Shown in pieces: positions 1 through 8,031 of a stretch of DNA of 64,000 nt. Both the position numbers and the translations under genes were made by a program. The stretch comes from Bacillota bacterium (GTDB lineage Bacteria > Bacillota > UBA4882 > UBA8346): the NCBI GenBank assembly GCA_023394955.1, contig JAEWZY010000073.1:36634-100633 (forward strand), given 5' to 3'. Numbering within the stretch: position 1 is the stretch's first letter; every line of letters begins with the position of its first letter. Below the pieces are notes generated by a model that worked only from the letters and a program-made list of their open reading frames with translations, was not told where the DNA came from and ran no database searches.

Positions 1-99
1 CCCAGCTTCGGCAAATCCTTTAGCAAGGCTATAACCAATCCCTTGGCTTGAACCAGTAATTAAGACAACTTTATCTTTAACAGTGAATAAGTTATTCAT
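1..99 (-). CDS. Short-chain dehydrogenase/reductase, N-terminus only
   Basis: The first 33 codons of an SDR-family oxidoreductase, cut by the window edge. The translated start (MNNLFTVKDKVV, then LITGSSQGIG) shows the Rossmann TGxxxGxG dinucleotide-binding motif, so the enzyme should use NAD(P). The ATG follows a purine-rich stretch. It lies just beyond the terminator of the transporter operon, on the same strand, so it may be transcribed separately or by read-through. The catalytic Tyr-Lys region is outside the window and the substrate cannot be inferred. Confidence 0.85.
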   Translation of the reverse strand, partial: MNNLFTVKDKVVLITGSSQGIGYSLAKGFAEAG

Positions 100-151
100 G
101 TTTTCTATCCCTTCCCTTTCGTATTAAAAAATGGGAGTTTTTTTGACATGT

Positions 152-200
152 CGAATAAAAAAAGACCCGTCGTGAAAATAACGGGCCTAACTCACGACGG
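152..200 (-). terminator. Rho-independent terminator of the transporter operon
   Basis: On the minus strand, arms CCGTCGTGA and TCACGACGG (192-200 and 67 bases of spacing numbering down to 167-175) enclose a 16-nt loop and are followed by a run of seven T. It starts 14 bases after the stop of the last permease gene. Confidence 0.9.
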
Positions 201-213
201 ATTTTATGAAATA

Positions 214-1026
214 TCATTTGTTTTCGGGAACCCATTTGGTTAAAAAACGGGAGAAATATACAAATATGGCATCGAGCATCGCGGCAATTATTGTAATCCA
301 AAGAATAGCTGCTATAATGGATTTAGCTGCTAAAACAGGGATTAGAAAAGCAAATACCCGTCCAACACCGCTTTGCGAACCCATTAATTCCGCCACAACT
401 TCAATGCCCCAGCTAGACGCCATAACCACTCGAATCCCTCCGATAAGTTCCGGAAAAATTGCTGGTAGAACTACAGTTTTAAAAACCAACCCCCTACTAG
501 CACCTAAAGTTAAAGCAAACTGTTTTTGAGTTAGCAACACATTATTAATCGCTTCTACAGTAAAAACCACAACTCTCATAAAACAAAAGAACACAACTAC
601 CAAAAACTGAGTAAAAGCACCTGGGCCAAACCATAGCAGCAAAAAGGGAACAGCTACCAAAGGTGGTATAGCCCTAATTGTCTCTAAAGGAGGTTCGATA
701 AAATCTCGTAACTTTTCACTCCATCCTAAAACCAATCCTGCAACTATTCCCAAAAAGGATCCCACCATGACTCCGCTAGCCCAACGCTGAATAGTATAGA
801 TTAAGTGTGGGAATAAACCTTTACTCCCTCCGCCTTGAGAACTAATAAGCGTCGAACTGAATAAACCACCGAATAATTCTCCTATTACAGCCGAAGGTGA
901 TGGGAGCCGACTGGGCGGTAAGATATGAGAAATGATTTCCCAACAAACGAAAATTAGTACCACTCCAAAGCTTTTGATTAATATTTCTTTCAAACTCAAT
1001 TTAACCGGCGTAATACTTTTGCCCAT
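214..1026 (-). CDS. ABC transporter permease, SsuC/TauC type
   Basis: Inner-membrane subunit of a nitrate/sulfonate/taurine-type importer, 271 residues. Several hydrophobic segments flank the cytoplasmic EAA-type loop (LTLGASRGLVFKTVVLPAIF), the contact to the ATPase. I prefer the ATG at 1026 over the GTG 18 bases upstream because GGAAGG precedes it at a normal distance. It is the last gene of the operon and the second permease in it, so the transporter may be a heterodimer. The substrate is not readable from the permease. Confidence 0.88.
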   Translation of the reverse strand: MGKSITPVKLSLKEILIKSFGVVLIFVCWEIISHILPPSRLPSPSAVIGELFGGLFSSTLISSQGGGSKGLFPHLIYTIQRWASGVMVGSFLGIVAGLVLGWSEKLRDFIEPPLETIRAIPPLVAVPFLLLWFGPGAFTQFLVVVFFCFMRVVVFTVEAINNVLLTQKQFALTLGASRGLVFKTVVLPAIFPELIGGIRVVMASSWGIEVVAELMGSQSGVGRVFAFLIPVLAAKSIIAAILWITIIAAMLDAIFVYFSRFLTKWVPENK

Positions 1027-1071
1027 TGTTACCGTTCCTTCCACAAAAACAGTTTTTCGAACGACTGAATA

Positions 1072-2382
1072 TTAAAGACTTTTCTTCGCCGCTTCGGCAA
1101 ACCTTACCGCATCCAGGTAATTATATGCCTTATAGTAATACTCGGCTTTAGTCAAGAGATCTTTGGTTGTGTGTGAGAACTTTTTTGCCGACTTGACTTC
1201 AGCCATTACGTTCTCAGCCTTTTTCTTAAGTTCTTTCATTTCATAATATAGTTGCGGGGCGACGGTAACTGAGTTTTCAGTAATCTCGCCTTGTTTATAG
1301 ACTCCTTTTTCAACCCAAGCTCTGATTTTAGAACCTAATTCATTCTTATAATAAAACGGATCATTAGGATTCTCATACCAGGGCGCTTGTTTTTCAAACG
1401 TCACAAATGGGTTTAGGGAATCGTAGAGAAACTTTAAACCTTTCTCCGTCATGTTTTGACCGGAAACGCTATTAAGATAAGGTAGATGAAGTTTTATTGC
1501 GTCTTTTTGATTCTTATCCATAAAATCAATGATCCGATAAAACACACTGCACAATCTGAGGACAGTATCGTGATTGTTTTTCAAAAATTGGTCAGTAGTG
1601 CACAAACCGGCGACCAATACTCCCTGGAGTTCATCAGATTCAGGAGATGCTTTGGCCATAGTCGCCATATCCTCAGCGGTAAAAATAGGCTTATATCCCT
1701 TGGTCTCCAGCTGCATTCGGGACGGAGCGCCTGTAGTAGCAAAATCTGCTCTTCCTGTAAGCATCATCGCAGTAATCTTAGAATCTTCCAGCACCATACT
1801 CTTGACATCATCGAGAGATAATCCGGCTTTCTTCAAAGATTGTTCAACGAAGGCTATATTCGCAGGGATTTGTGCATAGGCATAGACCTTCCCCTTAAGC
1901 TGAGCCATTGTCTTATCCAATGCTTTCTCCGGATCTTTCTCTTCTTTTAGGAATTCCTTGTAGCTTTTATATCCCATATCGCTTCTAGCCACAATTGCAA
2001 ATCCTAAGAAAGTATTGCTTCCAAAGAAAAATTTCAGATTAGGAGCATCTTTTAAAACCGGCAAAAGACTTCCCGCATGCCCTGTCATTATATCAACCGT
2101 TCCCGCAATCATTACCGCGGTACGTTGTTCGGAAGGAATCACTTTTCCGTATGGTTTAGGGTCTATGATTATTCCAGCCTCTTCAAACCAACCCTGTTTC
2201 ATCCCAATAATCGCCCAGGTCTGATCGCCAAAAGGCGCCATTCCTATCCTTACTTCAACTTTGGGTATTTTGGGTATTTCCTGTTTTCCAGCTCCATCGA
2301 CCATTATTAACCCTGATAGAAAGGAAATTGCCATGATTACCATTGTTAAAACCAAATAGAACCTTCTTTTGTTCTTAAACAT
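1072..2382 (-). CDS. ABC substrate-binding protein, SsuA/NMT1-like
   Basis: Exported solute-binding component, 436 residues. A basic N-terminus followed by a hydrophobic stretch (residues 8-28) looks like a signal peptide; no clear lipobox is seen. The body resembles the NMT1/SsuA periplasmic-binding-protein-II fold (EVRIGMAPFGDQTW start, then a segment resembling VMIAGTVDIMTG). It is about 100 residues longer than usual family members; the extra C-terminal part is Lys/Ala/Glu-rich and probably helical. It sits between the two permease genes, 45 and 76 bases from them. RBS GGGAGG precedes the ATG. Confidence 0.85.
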   Translation of the reverse strand: MFKNKRRFYLVLTMVIMAISFLSGLIMVDGAGKQEIPKIPKVEVRIGMAPFGDQTWAIIGMKQGWFEEAGIIIDPKPYGKVIPSEQRTAVMIAGTVDIMTGHAGSLLPVLKDAPNLKFFFGSNTFLGFAIVARSDMGYKSYKEFLKEEKDPEKALDKTMAQLKGKVYAYAQIPANIAFVEQSLKKAGLSLDDVKSMVLEDSKITAMMLTGRADFATTGAPSRMQLETKGYKPIFTAEDMATMAKASPESDELQGVLVAGLCTTDQFLKNNHDTVLRLCSVFYRIIDFMDKNQKDAIKLHLPYLNSVSGQNMTEKGLKFLYDSLNPFVTFEKQAPWYENPNDPFYYKNELGSKIRAWVEKGVYKQGEITENSVTVAPQLYYEMKELKKKAENVMAEVKSAKKFSHTTKDLLTKAEYYYKAYNYLDAVRFAEAAKKSL

Positions 2383-2458
2383 TGACCTGCCTCCCTTTTG
2401 TTTGATAAAACAATATCAAGTAAGACAATAATTATTGGCATTCCCCCTTATTTATTTA

Positions 2459-3313
2459 TTAAGCCGGAGAAGACTCAGGCAACCACTTAGTAAAAGTTCG
2501 TAAGACTTTTACGACTAAAATATTTAATATAGTCGAATAAAGCCCAAATAAAATTGCAATCACAACCATTCTTCCCGTCATAAAAAACATCTCTGATAAA
2601 ATCAGCAATTTCCCCAACCCGACTTCAACCGCTAAATATTCCGCTCCTAGAGTTGTTGCCCAAGCAGTGCCAAGGGCAACCCGAATACTTCCTGTAATTC
2701 CAGGAACAATTGCCGGAATAATCACTGTTTTATAAATTTGGCCACGAGTCGCCCCTAAAGTAGAGGCGAACTGGGAATACTCCGGTGGGACGTTGCGGAT
2801 CGCTTCAAGTGCGTTAACGATCAAGATTACAAAAATTGAAAAAGTGATATAAATTACATTCCCGATCTCCCTGCCCCCAAACCAGAGCAAAAACAAAGGA
2901 ATTAATGCCAGTGTAGGAATAGCGCGAGTCAGACTAATCGGCCAATCAAACAACCATCTACAGGTTTTACTCCAACCCATTACTAAAGCAGTGCCTACTC
3001 CTAAAAAAACTCCTAAAGCCATTCCGACAAGCACCCTTAAAATCGTAATCATAGAATGCTTCCCAAGCACTAAGAATGCCAAACCATAAGATGACTGCTC
3101 CGCAACCCCATCATGTCCCCAAAATGCGGCAAAACCGGGAAGGTCTATCAAAAATACATCCCATGGACTTGGTAAAATGATATTCGCATGAGTTAACATA
3201 GCCCTGGCAACTAACGATACCAAACACCAGACAGCCAGTATAGTCGGAATTCCCAAATACCGGATAAGCGATTTATGCTTTTTGTCCAAATTTATACGGA
3301 AAAATTTTGCCAT
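2459..3313 (-). CDS. ABC transporter permease, SsuC/TauC type (second subunit)
   Basis: Membrane subunit of 284 residues with an N-terminal cytoplasmic basic segment, about six hydrophobic segments and the coupling loop STLGATRGQIYKTVIIPAIV. It is clearly homologous to the permease at 214-1026 but diverged, which suggests an old duplication and a heterodimeric channel served by the single ATPase of this operon. RBS AAGGAG lies 7 bases before the ATG. It follows the amidohydrolase gene by 25 bases. Confidence 0.88.
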   Translation of the reverse strand: MAKFFRINLDKKHKSLIRYLGIPTILAVWCLVSLVARAMLTHANIILPSPWDVFLIDLPGFAAFWGHDGVAEQSSYGLAFLVLGKHSMITILRVLVGMALGVFLGVGTALVMGWSKTCRWLFDWPISLTRAIPTLALIPLFLLWFGGREIGNVIYITFSIFVILIVNALEAIRNVPPEYSQFASTLGATRGQIYKTVIIPAIVPGITGSIRVALGTAWATTLGAEYLAVEVGLGKLLILSEMFFMTGRMVVIAILFGLYSTILNILVVKVLRTFTKWLPESSPA

Positions 3314-3338
3314 TTAATTTCTCCTTAAATATGATTTA

Positions 3339-4052
3339 TCAATTCATTTTCAACAATCTTAATATGTTTTCTCCTAAAATTAATCGCCGTTGTGTTTCAT
3401 CGGTAATTAGTTTTTCAACTTTTTGGCGTTCATAATCAAAGTAGGCTACCGGTGTGTCCGTCCCCCAGATTACCCGTTCCGCCCCAATCACATTTACAAA
3501 ATTTCGAACATCATCCGCATACATGATTGAGGTTTCAACCCAAATATTTTTGTTACGACTAGCCACGCGCAGTCCTTGTTCACGCGCCCAAAGAAAACCT
3601 CCATGGGCCATTATAAGGTTCACTTCTGGAAAAGTGCGAGCCATCTCCTCAAATTGATAAGGATTGTTAAAAACTTCGTCACAGCCATGGCAAATAATTG
3701 GAATTCCTAATTTCAATGCTTTTTTGAAGATTGGGTCAGTAAGCTTATGGTTATCAAGGGGATATCCATTGCGAAGCGGATGAAGTTTAATCCCTTTAGC
3801 CCCATACAACTCAACATATTTTTCAACTGTCTCCGCCGCGTTTTTTTCCCAGGCATTAACACCAACAAATCCAATCAACCTATCGGGATATTTTTTAACC
3901 GATTTTCCTACATAATCATTATCCCAATCAATAGGGAACGGAAAAACGACACACTTATCCACGCCCTCGTTATCCATTCGTTCAATTAAACTTTCAGGAC
4001 TCTGACGGATATCCACCCGCGAACCCAAATGATTATGCGCATCTACTATCAT
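3339..4052 (-). CDS. Amidohydrolase family protein (Amidohydrolase_2 / TIM-barrel)
   Basis: Predicted metal-dependent hydrolase or decarboxylase of 237 residues. The N-terminal HxH metal motif (DAHNHLG, His6 and His8), an internal IKLHPL strand, CHGCDE, MAHGG and the late GTDTPV aspartate motif fit the amidohydrolase superfamily PF04909 group. It is shorter than typical 280-300-residue members but the core motifs are present. Its place between the Rid protein and the permease suggests it acts on the imported compound. The actual substrate is unknown; TatD-like DNase is a less likely alternative. Confidence 0.8.
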   Translation of the reverse strand: MIVDAHNHLGSRVDIRQSPESLIERMDNEGVDKCVVFPFPIDWDNDYVGKSVKKYPDRLIGFVGVNAWEKNAAETVEKYVELYGAKGIKLHPLRNGYPLDNHKLTDPIFKKALKLGIPIICHGCDEVFNNPYQFEEMARTFPEVNLIMAHGGFLWAREQGLRVASRNKNIWVETSIMYADDVRNFVNVIGAERVIWGTDTPVAYFDYERQKVEKLITDETQRRLILGENILRLLKMN

Positions 4053-4165
4053 TCCAAATCCTCCTAAGATTTTAATCCAAGCAACATGGCTGGGCTTCTT
4101 TCAATTATGATCTCAGTTCCGTCGAACTTAAACCGCAATTAAGCATCGTAGCAAAACAGCTGACA

Positions 4166-4561
4166 TCAAAGATCGATCATTGCTAAGGCCTCAATTTCTA
4201 CCAACAATTCTTTGCGAACCAATGCCTTTATTTCAACGGCGGTCGCAGCAGGGGTTGAATTTTTAAAGTATTCGCGCCTTACTTCGAGGACATCTCCGAT
4301 CTGTCCAATATCAGTCAAAAAAATAGTTACTTTAAAAACATTGTCAAGACTAGCCCCTACTTCCTTCAGTATTGTACTCATGTTTTCTAAAACTTGTCTT
4401 GTCTGGGCCTTTATGTCTCCAACTCCTACCACTTCACCATGGATGTTGGTGGCAATCTGTCCGGCAACCGCTATTAAACGCCCTGGACCTACTATTGCCC
4501 CATGTGCGGCTGGTTTAGGAAGCTTAGCTACTTTTTCCGGATTAACAAACTTCAATTCCAT
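4166..4561 (-). CDS. Rid family protein (RidA-like), catalytic Arg apparently absent
   Basis: Small cytosolic protein of 131 residues with the YjgF/YER057c/UK114 fold: VAGQIA strand, QTRQVLENMSTILKE helix, FKVTIFLTDI, and the C-terminal LLVEIEALA. In RidA proper the arginine in the VARLP segment binds the imine substrate; here the aligned segment reads VEIKALV and has Ala at that place. This argues for a Rid subfamily other than classical enamine deaminase. The gene lies in the transporter operon, 19 bases after the ATPase gene; a 113-base gap separates it from the amidohydrolase. Good RBS (AAGGAGG). Confidence 0.85.
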   Translation of the reverse strand: MELKFVNPEKVAKLPKPAAHGAIVGPGRLIAVAGQIATNIHGEVVGVGDIKAQTRQVLENMSTILKEVGASLDNVFKVTIFLTDIGQIGDVLEVRREYFKNSTPAATAVEIKALVRKELLVEIEALAMIDL

Positions 4562-4580
4562 TATTTTTCCTCCTTGTTAA

Positions 4581-5339
4581 TTAGTTTGCGTAAAAATAAT
4601 TCCAAAGCTGCTTCTTAATATTCTGAAACTCTGTAGAAGAGCGAATTTCATCGTTTCTTGGTCGTTCAAACGGAACATTATAAATCTTTGCCAATGCTCC
4701 TTTAGTAAACACCAATACTCTATCAGCCATAAAAAGCGCTTCTTCAATATCGTGCGTGATAAAAACGGTTGTTTTCCTCTTCTTTTGCCAAATATTTAGC
4801 AATTCTTTTTGCAATGTCACTTTTGTTACATAGTCTAAAGCACCAAACGGCTCATCCATCAACAATACTTCTGGATTGTTAGCCAATACCATTGCAATAG
4901 CAACCTTTTTCTTCATTCCCCCGGAGAGTTCTTTGGGATAAAAATTCGCATAATTCTGTAATCCAACCATTTCTAACTGACGCATTGCGGTTTCGCGCCG
5001 CTCTTCTTTAGGTACTTTCTGTAATTCTAAACCATATTCAACATTTTCGACCACCTTCCGCCAAGGGAAAATAGCATCTTGCTGAAAAACGACTCCCCTG
5101 TCTCTTCCAGGCCCGGTCACTTTTTCTCCATCAACTAAAATCTCGCCATCAGTTGGTTCCAGTAATCCGGCAACAGTGGAAAGAAAGGTCGTTTTCCCAC
5201 AACCTGAAGGGCCAATTACCGATACAAATTCTCCCTCGTATATCTGGGTTTCCACCCCCTTTAACGCAGTATATGTTTGATTACCTTCAGTCTGATAGAA
5301 TTTGCATAAATTCTTAACTGTAATTTTAACTGGCTTCAT
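4581..5339 (-). CDS. ABC transporter ATPase, SsuB/TauB type
   Basis: Energy-coupling subunit of the importer, 252 residues. Walker A GPSGCGKTT (43-51), Q-loop VFQQDAIFPW (84-93), signature LSGGM (138-142), Walker B VLLMDE (158-163) and H-loop His196 are all intact, so it should hydrolyse ATP. The FPWR after the Q-loop is typical of the nitrate/sulfonate/taurine subclass. Its ATG overlaps the stop of the upstream regulator gene by four bases (translational coupling), and AAGGAG is located in the end of that gene. Confidence 0.92.
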   Translation of the reverse strand: MKPVKITVKNLCKFYQTEGNQTYTALKGVETQIYEGEFVSVIGPSGCGKTTFLSTVAGLLEPTDGEILVDGEKVTGPGRDRGVVFQQDAIFPWRKVVENVEYGLELQKVPKEERRETAMRQLEMVGLQNYANFYPKELSGGMKKKVAIAMVLANNPEVLLMDEPFGALDYVTKVTLQKELLNIWQKKRKTTVFITHDIEEALFMADRVLVFTKGALAKIYNVPFERPRNDEIRSSTEFQNIKKQLWNYFYAN

Positions 5340-6079
5340 TTCAATTCTCCTTGTTCTTGTATTAGCTTAGCATCTTTTATTCTAATAATGGTCGCATCCA
5401 TATGCTTAATCATACTGTTTCTAGCTTCAATACTATCGCCTCTAGCTATAGCATCATAAATTCTTTGATGTTCAGCCAGAACGGCGTCAAGTTTCTCTTC
5501 CGTATCCACCACCAATCGTAAAGTATGTCGTAACGAAGACATCAAGACAGCAAATGTATCGATTATATGCATCATGACTACGTTTTTACTTGCCTTAACG
5601 ATGGTAAGATGAAATTCATTATCTCCTTGATTCCAGAGTTTTTCACGGTGTAGGCCGCGCGCTTGTTCCATGCCACGTATAGCTTGCTCCATTTTTTTTA
5701 ATTCACTTTTGGTTGCATTTTCGGCAGCTAAGGCAGCGCTGTCGGCTTCAAGATTTTTCCGGATATTAATAAAGTCATATACATTTTTCATTTCATTTTC
5801 CATTAGGGCAATTAAAGGATTCTTGAGTAACGTATCCGTTAACGGCAAAACAAAGATCCCTTGTGGTTTCCTAGTCTCAACAAATCCAGAGCCCTTCAAT
5901 TCATTGATGGCGTCTCTGATCGTGGAGCGACCTACCCCGAATAATTTGGCCAGTTCGATCTCGGGTGGCAACTTATCGCCAGGTTTAACCTCGCCGGACA
6001 ATATAAGTTCCCGAATACGCTTAGCCACTTCGTCAGATAGTTTTATGGATTGAACTTTCTCTATCAAATCTTCAAACAT
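5336..6079 (-). CDS. GntR-family regulator, FadR/FCD subfamily
   Basis: Transcription factor of 247 residues. The N-terminal winged helix (about 12-75: VAKRIRELILSGEVKPGDKLPPE broken here as VAKRIRELI and SGEVKPGDKL, then FGVGRSTIRDAINEL) is followed by an all-helical FCD ligand-binding domain with the usual D..R...E and H motifs (FINIRKNLE, NEFHLTIVKAS, EHQRIYDAI). It is the first gene of the operon and probably a ligand-responsive repressor of it. The perfect palindrome 25 bases upstream of the ATG (6104-6140) is the likely binding site. Confidence 0.9.
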   Translation of the reverse strand: MFEDLIEKVQSIKLSDEVAKRIRELILSGEVKPGDKLPPEIELAKLFGVGRSTIRDAINELKGSGFVETRKPQGIFVLPLTDTLLKNPLIALMENEMKNVYDFINIRKNLEADSAALAAENATKSELKKMEQAIRGMEQARGLHREKLWNQGDNEFHLTIVKASKNVVMMHIIDTFAVLMSSLRHTLRLVVDTEEKLDAVLAEHQRIYDAIARGDSIEARNSMIKHMDATIIRIKDAKLIQEQGELK

Positions 6080-6103
6080 GAATCCACCTTCTTATTTTAA
6101 ATA

Positions 6104-6140
6104 TCTGATTATATCAATGTCAGACATTGATATAATCAGA
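6104..6140. promoter_or_regulatory. Perfect 37-bp palindrome, likely operator of the FadR-type regulator
   Basis: Arms of 18 bases (6104-6121 TCTGATTATATCAATGTC and 6123-6140) are exact reverse complements around one central A. The centre contains GT-N3-AC (TGTCAGACA), the core expected for FadR-subfamily dimers. TATAAT is found in both orientations in the arms, so binding would cover a promoter. It starts 25 bases upstream of the regulator ATG. Confidence 0.8.
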
Positions 6141-6314
6141 CTATTCTACGCGTGTTTTGATTCTCCTTTTTAATAATAAAAAAATAAAAATTTATTTCCG
6201 TCAAAAGAAAGGCGCTACACGTAAACGACTTATATTATCAAATATTTTCACATTTTTTCAGCTAAACAAATTTATTTTTCACCAAACAGATCAAATGACT
6301 ATATATGGCTGTCT

Positions 6315-6402
6315 TGGAGTGATGTTAGTACTTTGATCTACTCTGTGATCAACACAAATTATTACGCACCTATGAAAATGCTATTGCCTCTTTATGGCAC
6401 CA
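6315..6402 (+). pseudogene. Decayed copy of the small zinc-ribbon ORF
   Basis: This segment resembles 6814-6937: the RBS region (GGAGTGATG against GAGGTGATG), then ACTCTGTGATCAACACAAA against the intact CTCTGTAGCCAACACAAA, ACGCACCTATGAAAATG against the GCGCCGAGGGAAAATG region, and CTTTATGGC at the end. The start codon is GTA, the frame has TGA stops, and the second CxxC part is deleted. So it is a dead duplicate of the ORF about 500 bases downstream. Confidence 0.55.
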
Positions 6403-6451
6403 TCTAGTTGCAACCACTAGTAAACAGGTTAATAGCCATCGCTCATACTGA

Positions 6452-6489
6452 TACAAATAAAAATAAGGTCGTTAGAGAACAACCTTATT
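6452..6489 (-). terminator. Hairpin with T-rich tail, likely end of mtnA transcripts
   Basis: Arms AATAAGGT and ACCTTATT, extended inside by GTT/AAC after one mismatch, around AGAG. On the minus strand it is followed by TTTATTTG. It lies about 490 bases after mtnA on the same strand, so the assignment to that transcript is an inference. Confidence 0.5.
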
Positions 6490-6826
6490 ACAATAATTAT
6501 TAGTTTTCTGCCCTTGTTGCCTTTTCCCAACGCTTTCTTCTCTTTGGGCTCGAAATTCAGTGCAGAATTCCGCTTGGCATCCCCGTTTCACGGCATCAGT
6601 TCCTATTTGGCTCCATTGGTCAACCTTTATTTGTTTTGTTGTTTAACCGCAATAAACTTCCTGCCTTTTAATTTTTAAGATTGTTAAATATTCTCTTTAT
6701 TTTTCTCTTGGGACGGCCGGCCTAAAACCAAATCACTGTACTGACATTTTCTTGCATGACTACCATCAATCTTCAACTAGACATTGAAGCAAAACCAATT
6801 TATGATTAATCTTGAGGTGATGTCCA

Positions 6827-6937
6827 ATGCTTTGTCCGCTCTGTAGCCAACACAAACTGTTGCGCGCCGAGGGAAAATGGTATTGCCCCCACTGTTTTCA
6901 CGTTTATTACCGTTTACCGCTTTATGGCGCGGTATAA
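6827..6937 (+). CDS. Small zinc-ribbon protein, 36 residues
   Basis: A short ORF with start signals: GAGGTG sits 7 bases before the ATG. The protein begins MLCPLC and later has WYCPHC, two CPxC knuckles 14 residues apart, a compact zinc-ribbon pattern, and ends in a tyrosine-rich tail. I do not recognise the family. It is on the plus strand, opposite to its neighbours, and a decayed copy lies at 6315-6402. It may be the surviving N-terminus of a larger gene (for instance a transposon-borne zinc-ribbon protein) or a genuine small protein. Confidence 0.5.
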   Translation: MLCPLCSQHKLLRAEGKWYCPHCFHVYYRLPLYGAV

Positions 6938-6981
6938 AATGAACGACCGGATCCACCGATCGTATTTTTGTCTTTTAGCTT

Positions 6982-8031
6982 CTATCTTCTTTCACATTCA
7001 GAATTTACCCACTTTTGAAAGGTTTTCTCCCAATCTCCGGTTGCGACTCCATACTCGGATATGATAGCTGTCACATATTTGGCCGGGGTAACATCGAAGG
7101 CCGGGTTAAAAACCTTAACTCCAGCCGGGGCCACCGTTACCCCACCAAAGGAAGTCACTTCCTCCGGAGCCCGCTCTTCAATGGGGATCTCCGCTCCGCT
7201 CTTTAAGCTTAGATCGATGGTTGAAAGCGGAGCAGCCACGTAAAAGGGGATATTATGTTCCTTGGCGAGAATCGCCACTCCGTAAGTTCCGATTTTATTG
7301 GCCACATCGCCGTTAGCTGTAATCCGGTCCGCCCCGACGATCACCGCTTGAATTTTACCCATCCGCATTACGGTCCCAGCCATATTGTCAGTGATCAAGG
7401 TAACCGGAATCTCTTCCCGCATCAGCTCCCAGACTGTCAAACGCGCTCCTTGAAGCAACGGCCTGGTCTCATCGGCAAAAACATTAATCCGCTTCCCCTG
7501 TTCTACCGCCACTCGAATCGCGGCCAAAGCTGTTCCGTAAGCGCCCGTGGCCAAGGCCCCGGCATTGCAATGGGTCAAAACACTCATCTCGTCCTTTAAC
7601 AAGCTCGCGCCGAATTCGCCGATTTTCCGGTTAATTCGTTCATCAGCGGCTACAATCGCTATCGCTTCCCTTTCCAAGGCGGCGATCAAATCCTTCGGGG
7701 AACTGTTTTTCAGCGACTCTAAAATTTTGCGTTGCCGGTTTAACGCCCAAAAAAGATTAACTGCAGTAGGCCGGGTACCAGCTAACTCGGTGACGATTTT
7801 TTCGATTTGGCTTGTTAAATCTGCCGAGCCCTGATATTCCAAAGCTCCCAACACCACACCGAAGGCGGCCGCGATTCCTATGGCCGGCGCTCCTCTAACG
7901 CGCAGCTTCTTGATGGCTTCGGCCACCACCCGGTAATCGGAAGTCGTTAGATACTTGATCTCCCCCGGCAATAGGGTTTGGTCGATGAAAGTTACCTTCC
8001 CGTCTTTATACTCCAATGTTCTCCAAGCCAT
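6982..8031 (-). CDS. mtnA: S-methyl-5-thioribose-1-phosphate isomerase
   Basis: Cytosolic aldose-ketose isomerase of methionine salvage, converting methylthioribose-1-phosphate to methylthioribulose-1-phosphate; 349 residues, the normal length. Diagnostic segments are present: RGAPAIGIAAA (46-56), THCNAGALATG with catalytic Cys155, and GADRITANGDVANKIGTY with catalytic Asp235. Its ATG overlaps the mtnP stop (TAATG), so the two are translationally coupled. It could also act on 5-deoxyribose-1-phosphate. No other methionine-salvage genes are adjacent. Confidence 0.96.
   Translation of the reverse strand: MAWRTLEYKDGKVTFIDQTLLPGEIKYLTTSDYRVVAEAIKKLRVRGAPAIGIAAAFGVVLGALEYQGSADLTSQIEKIVTELAGTRPTAVNLFWALNRQRKILESLKNSSPKDLIAALEREAIAIVAADERINRKIGEFGASLLKDEMSVLTHCNAGALATGAYGTALAAIRVAVEQGKRINVFADETRPLLQGARLTVWELMREEIPVTLITDNMAGTVMRMGKIQAVIVGADRITANGDVANKIGTYGVAILAKEHNIPFYVAAPLSTIDLSLKSGAEIPIEERAPEEVTSFGGVTVAPAGVKVFNPAFDVTPAKYVTAIISEYGVATGDWEKTFQKWVNSECERR

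Larger units (their letters stand above)
6141..6826. other. Non-coding stretch between transporter operon and zinc-ribbon ORF
   Basis: AT-rich and without a convincing long gene. It holds a decayed copy of the small zinc-ribbon ORF (6315-6402) and a hairpin (6462-6489). The rest shows nothing I can name. Confidence 0.6.
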
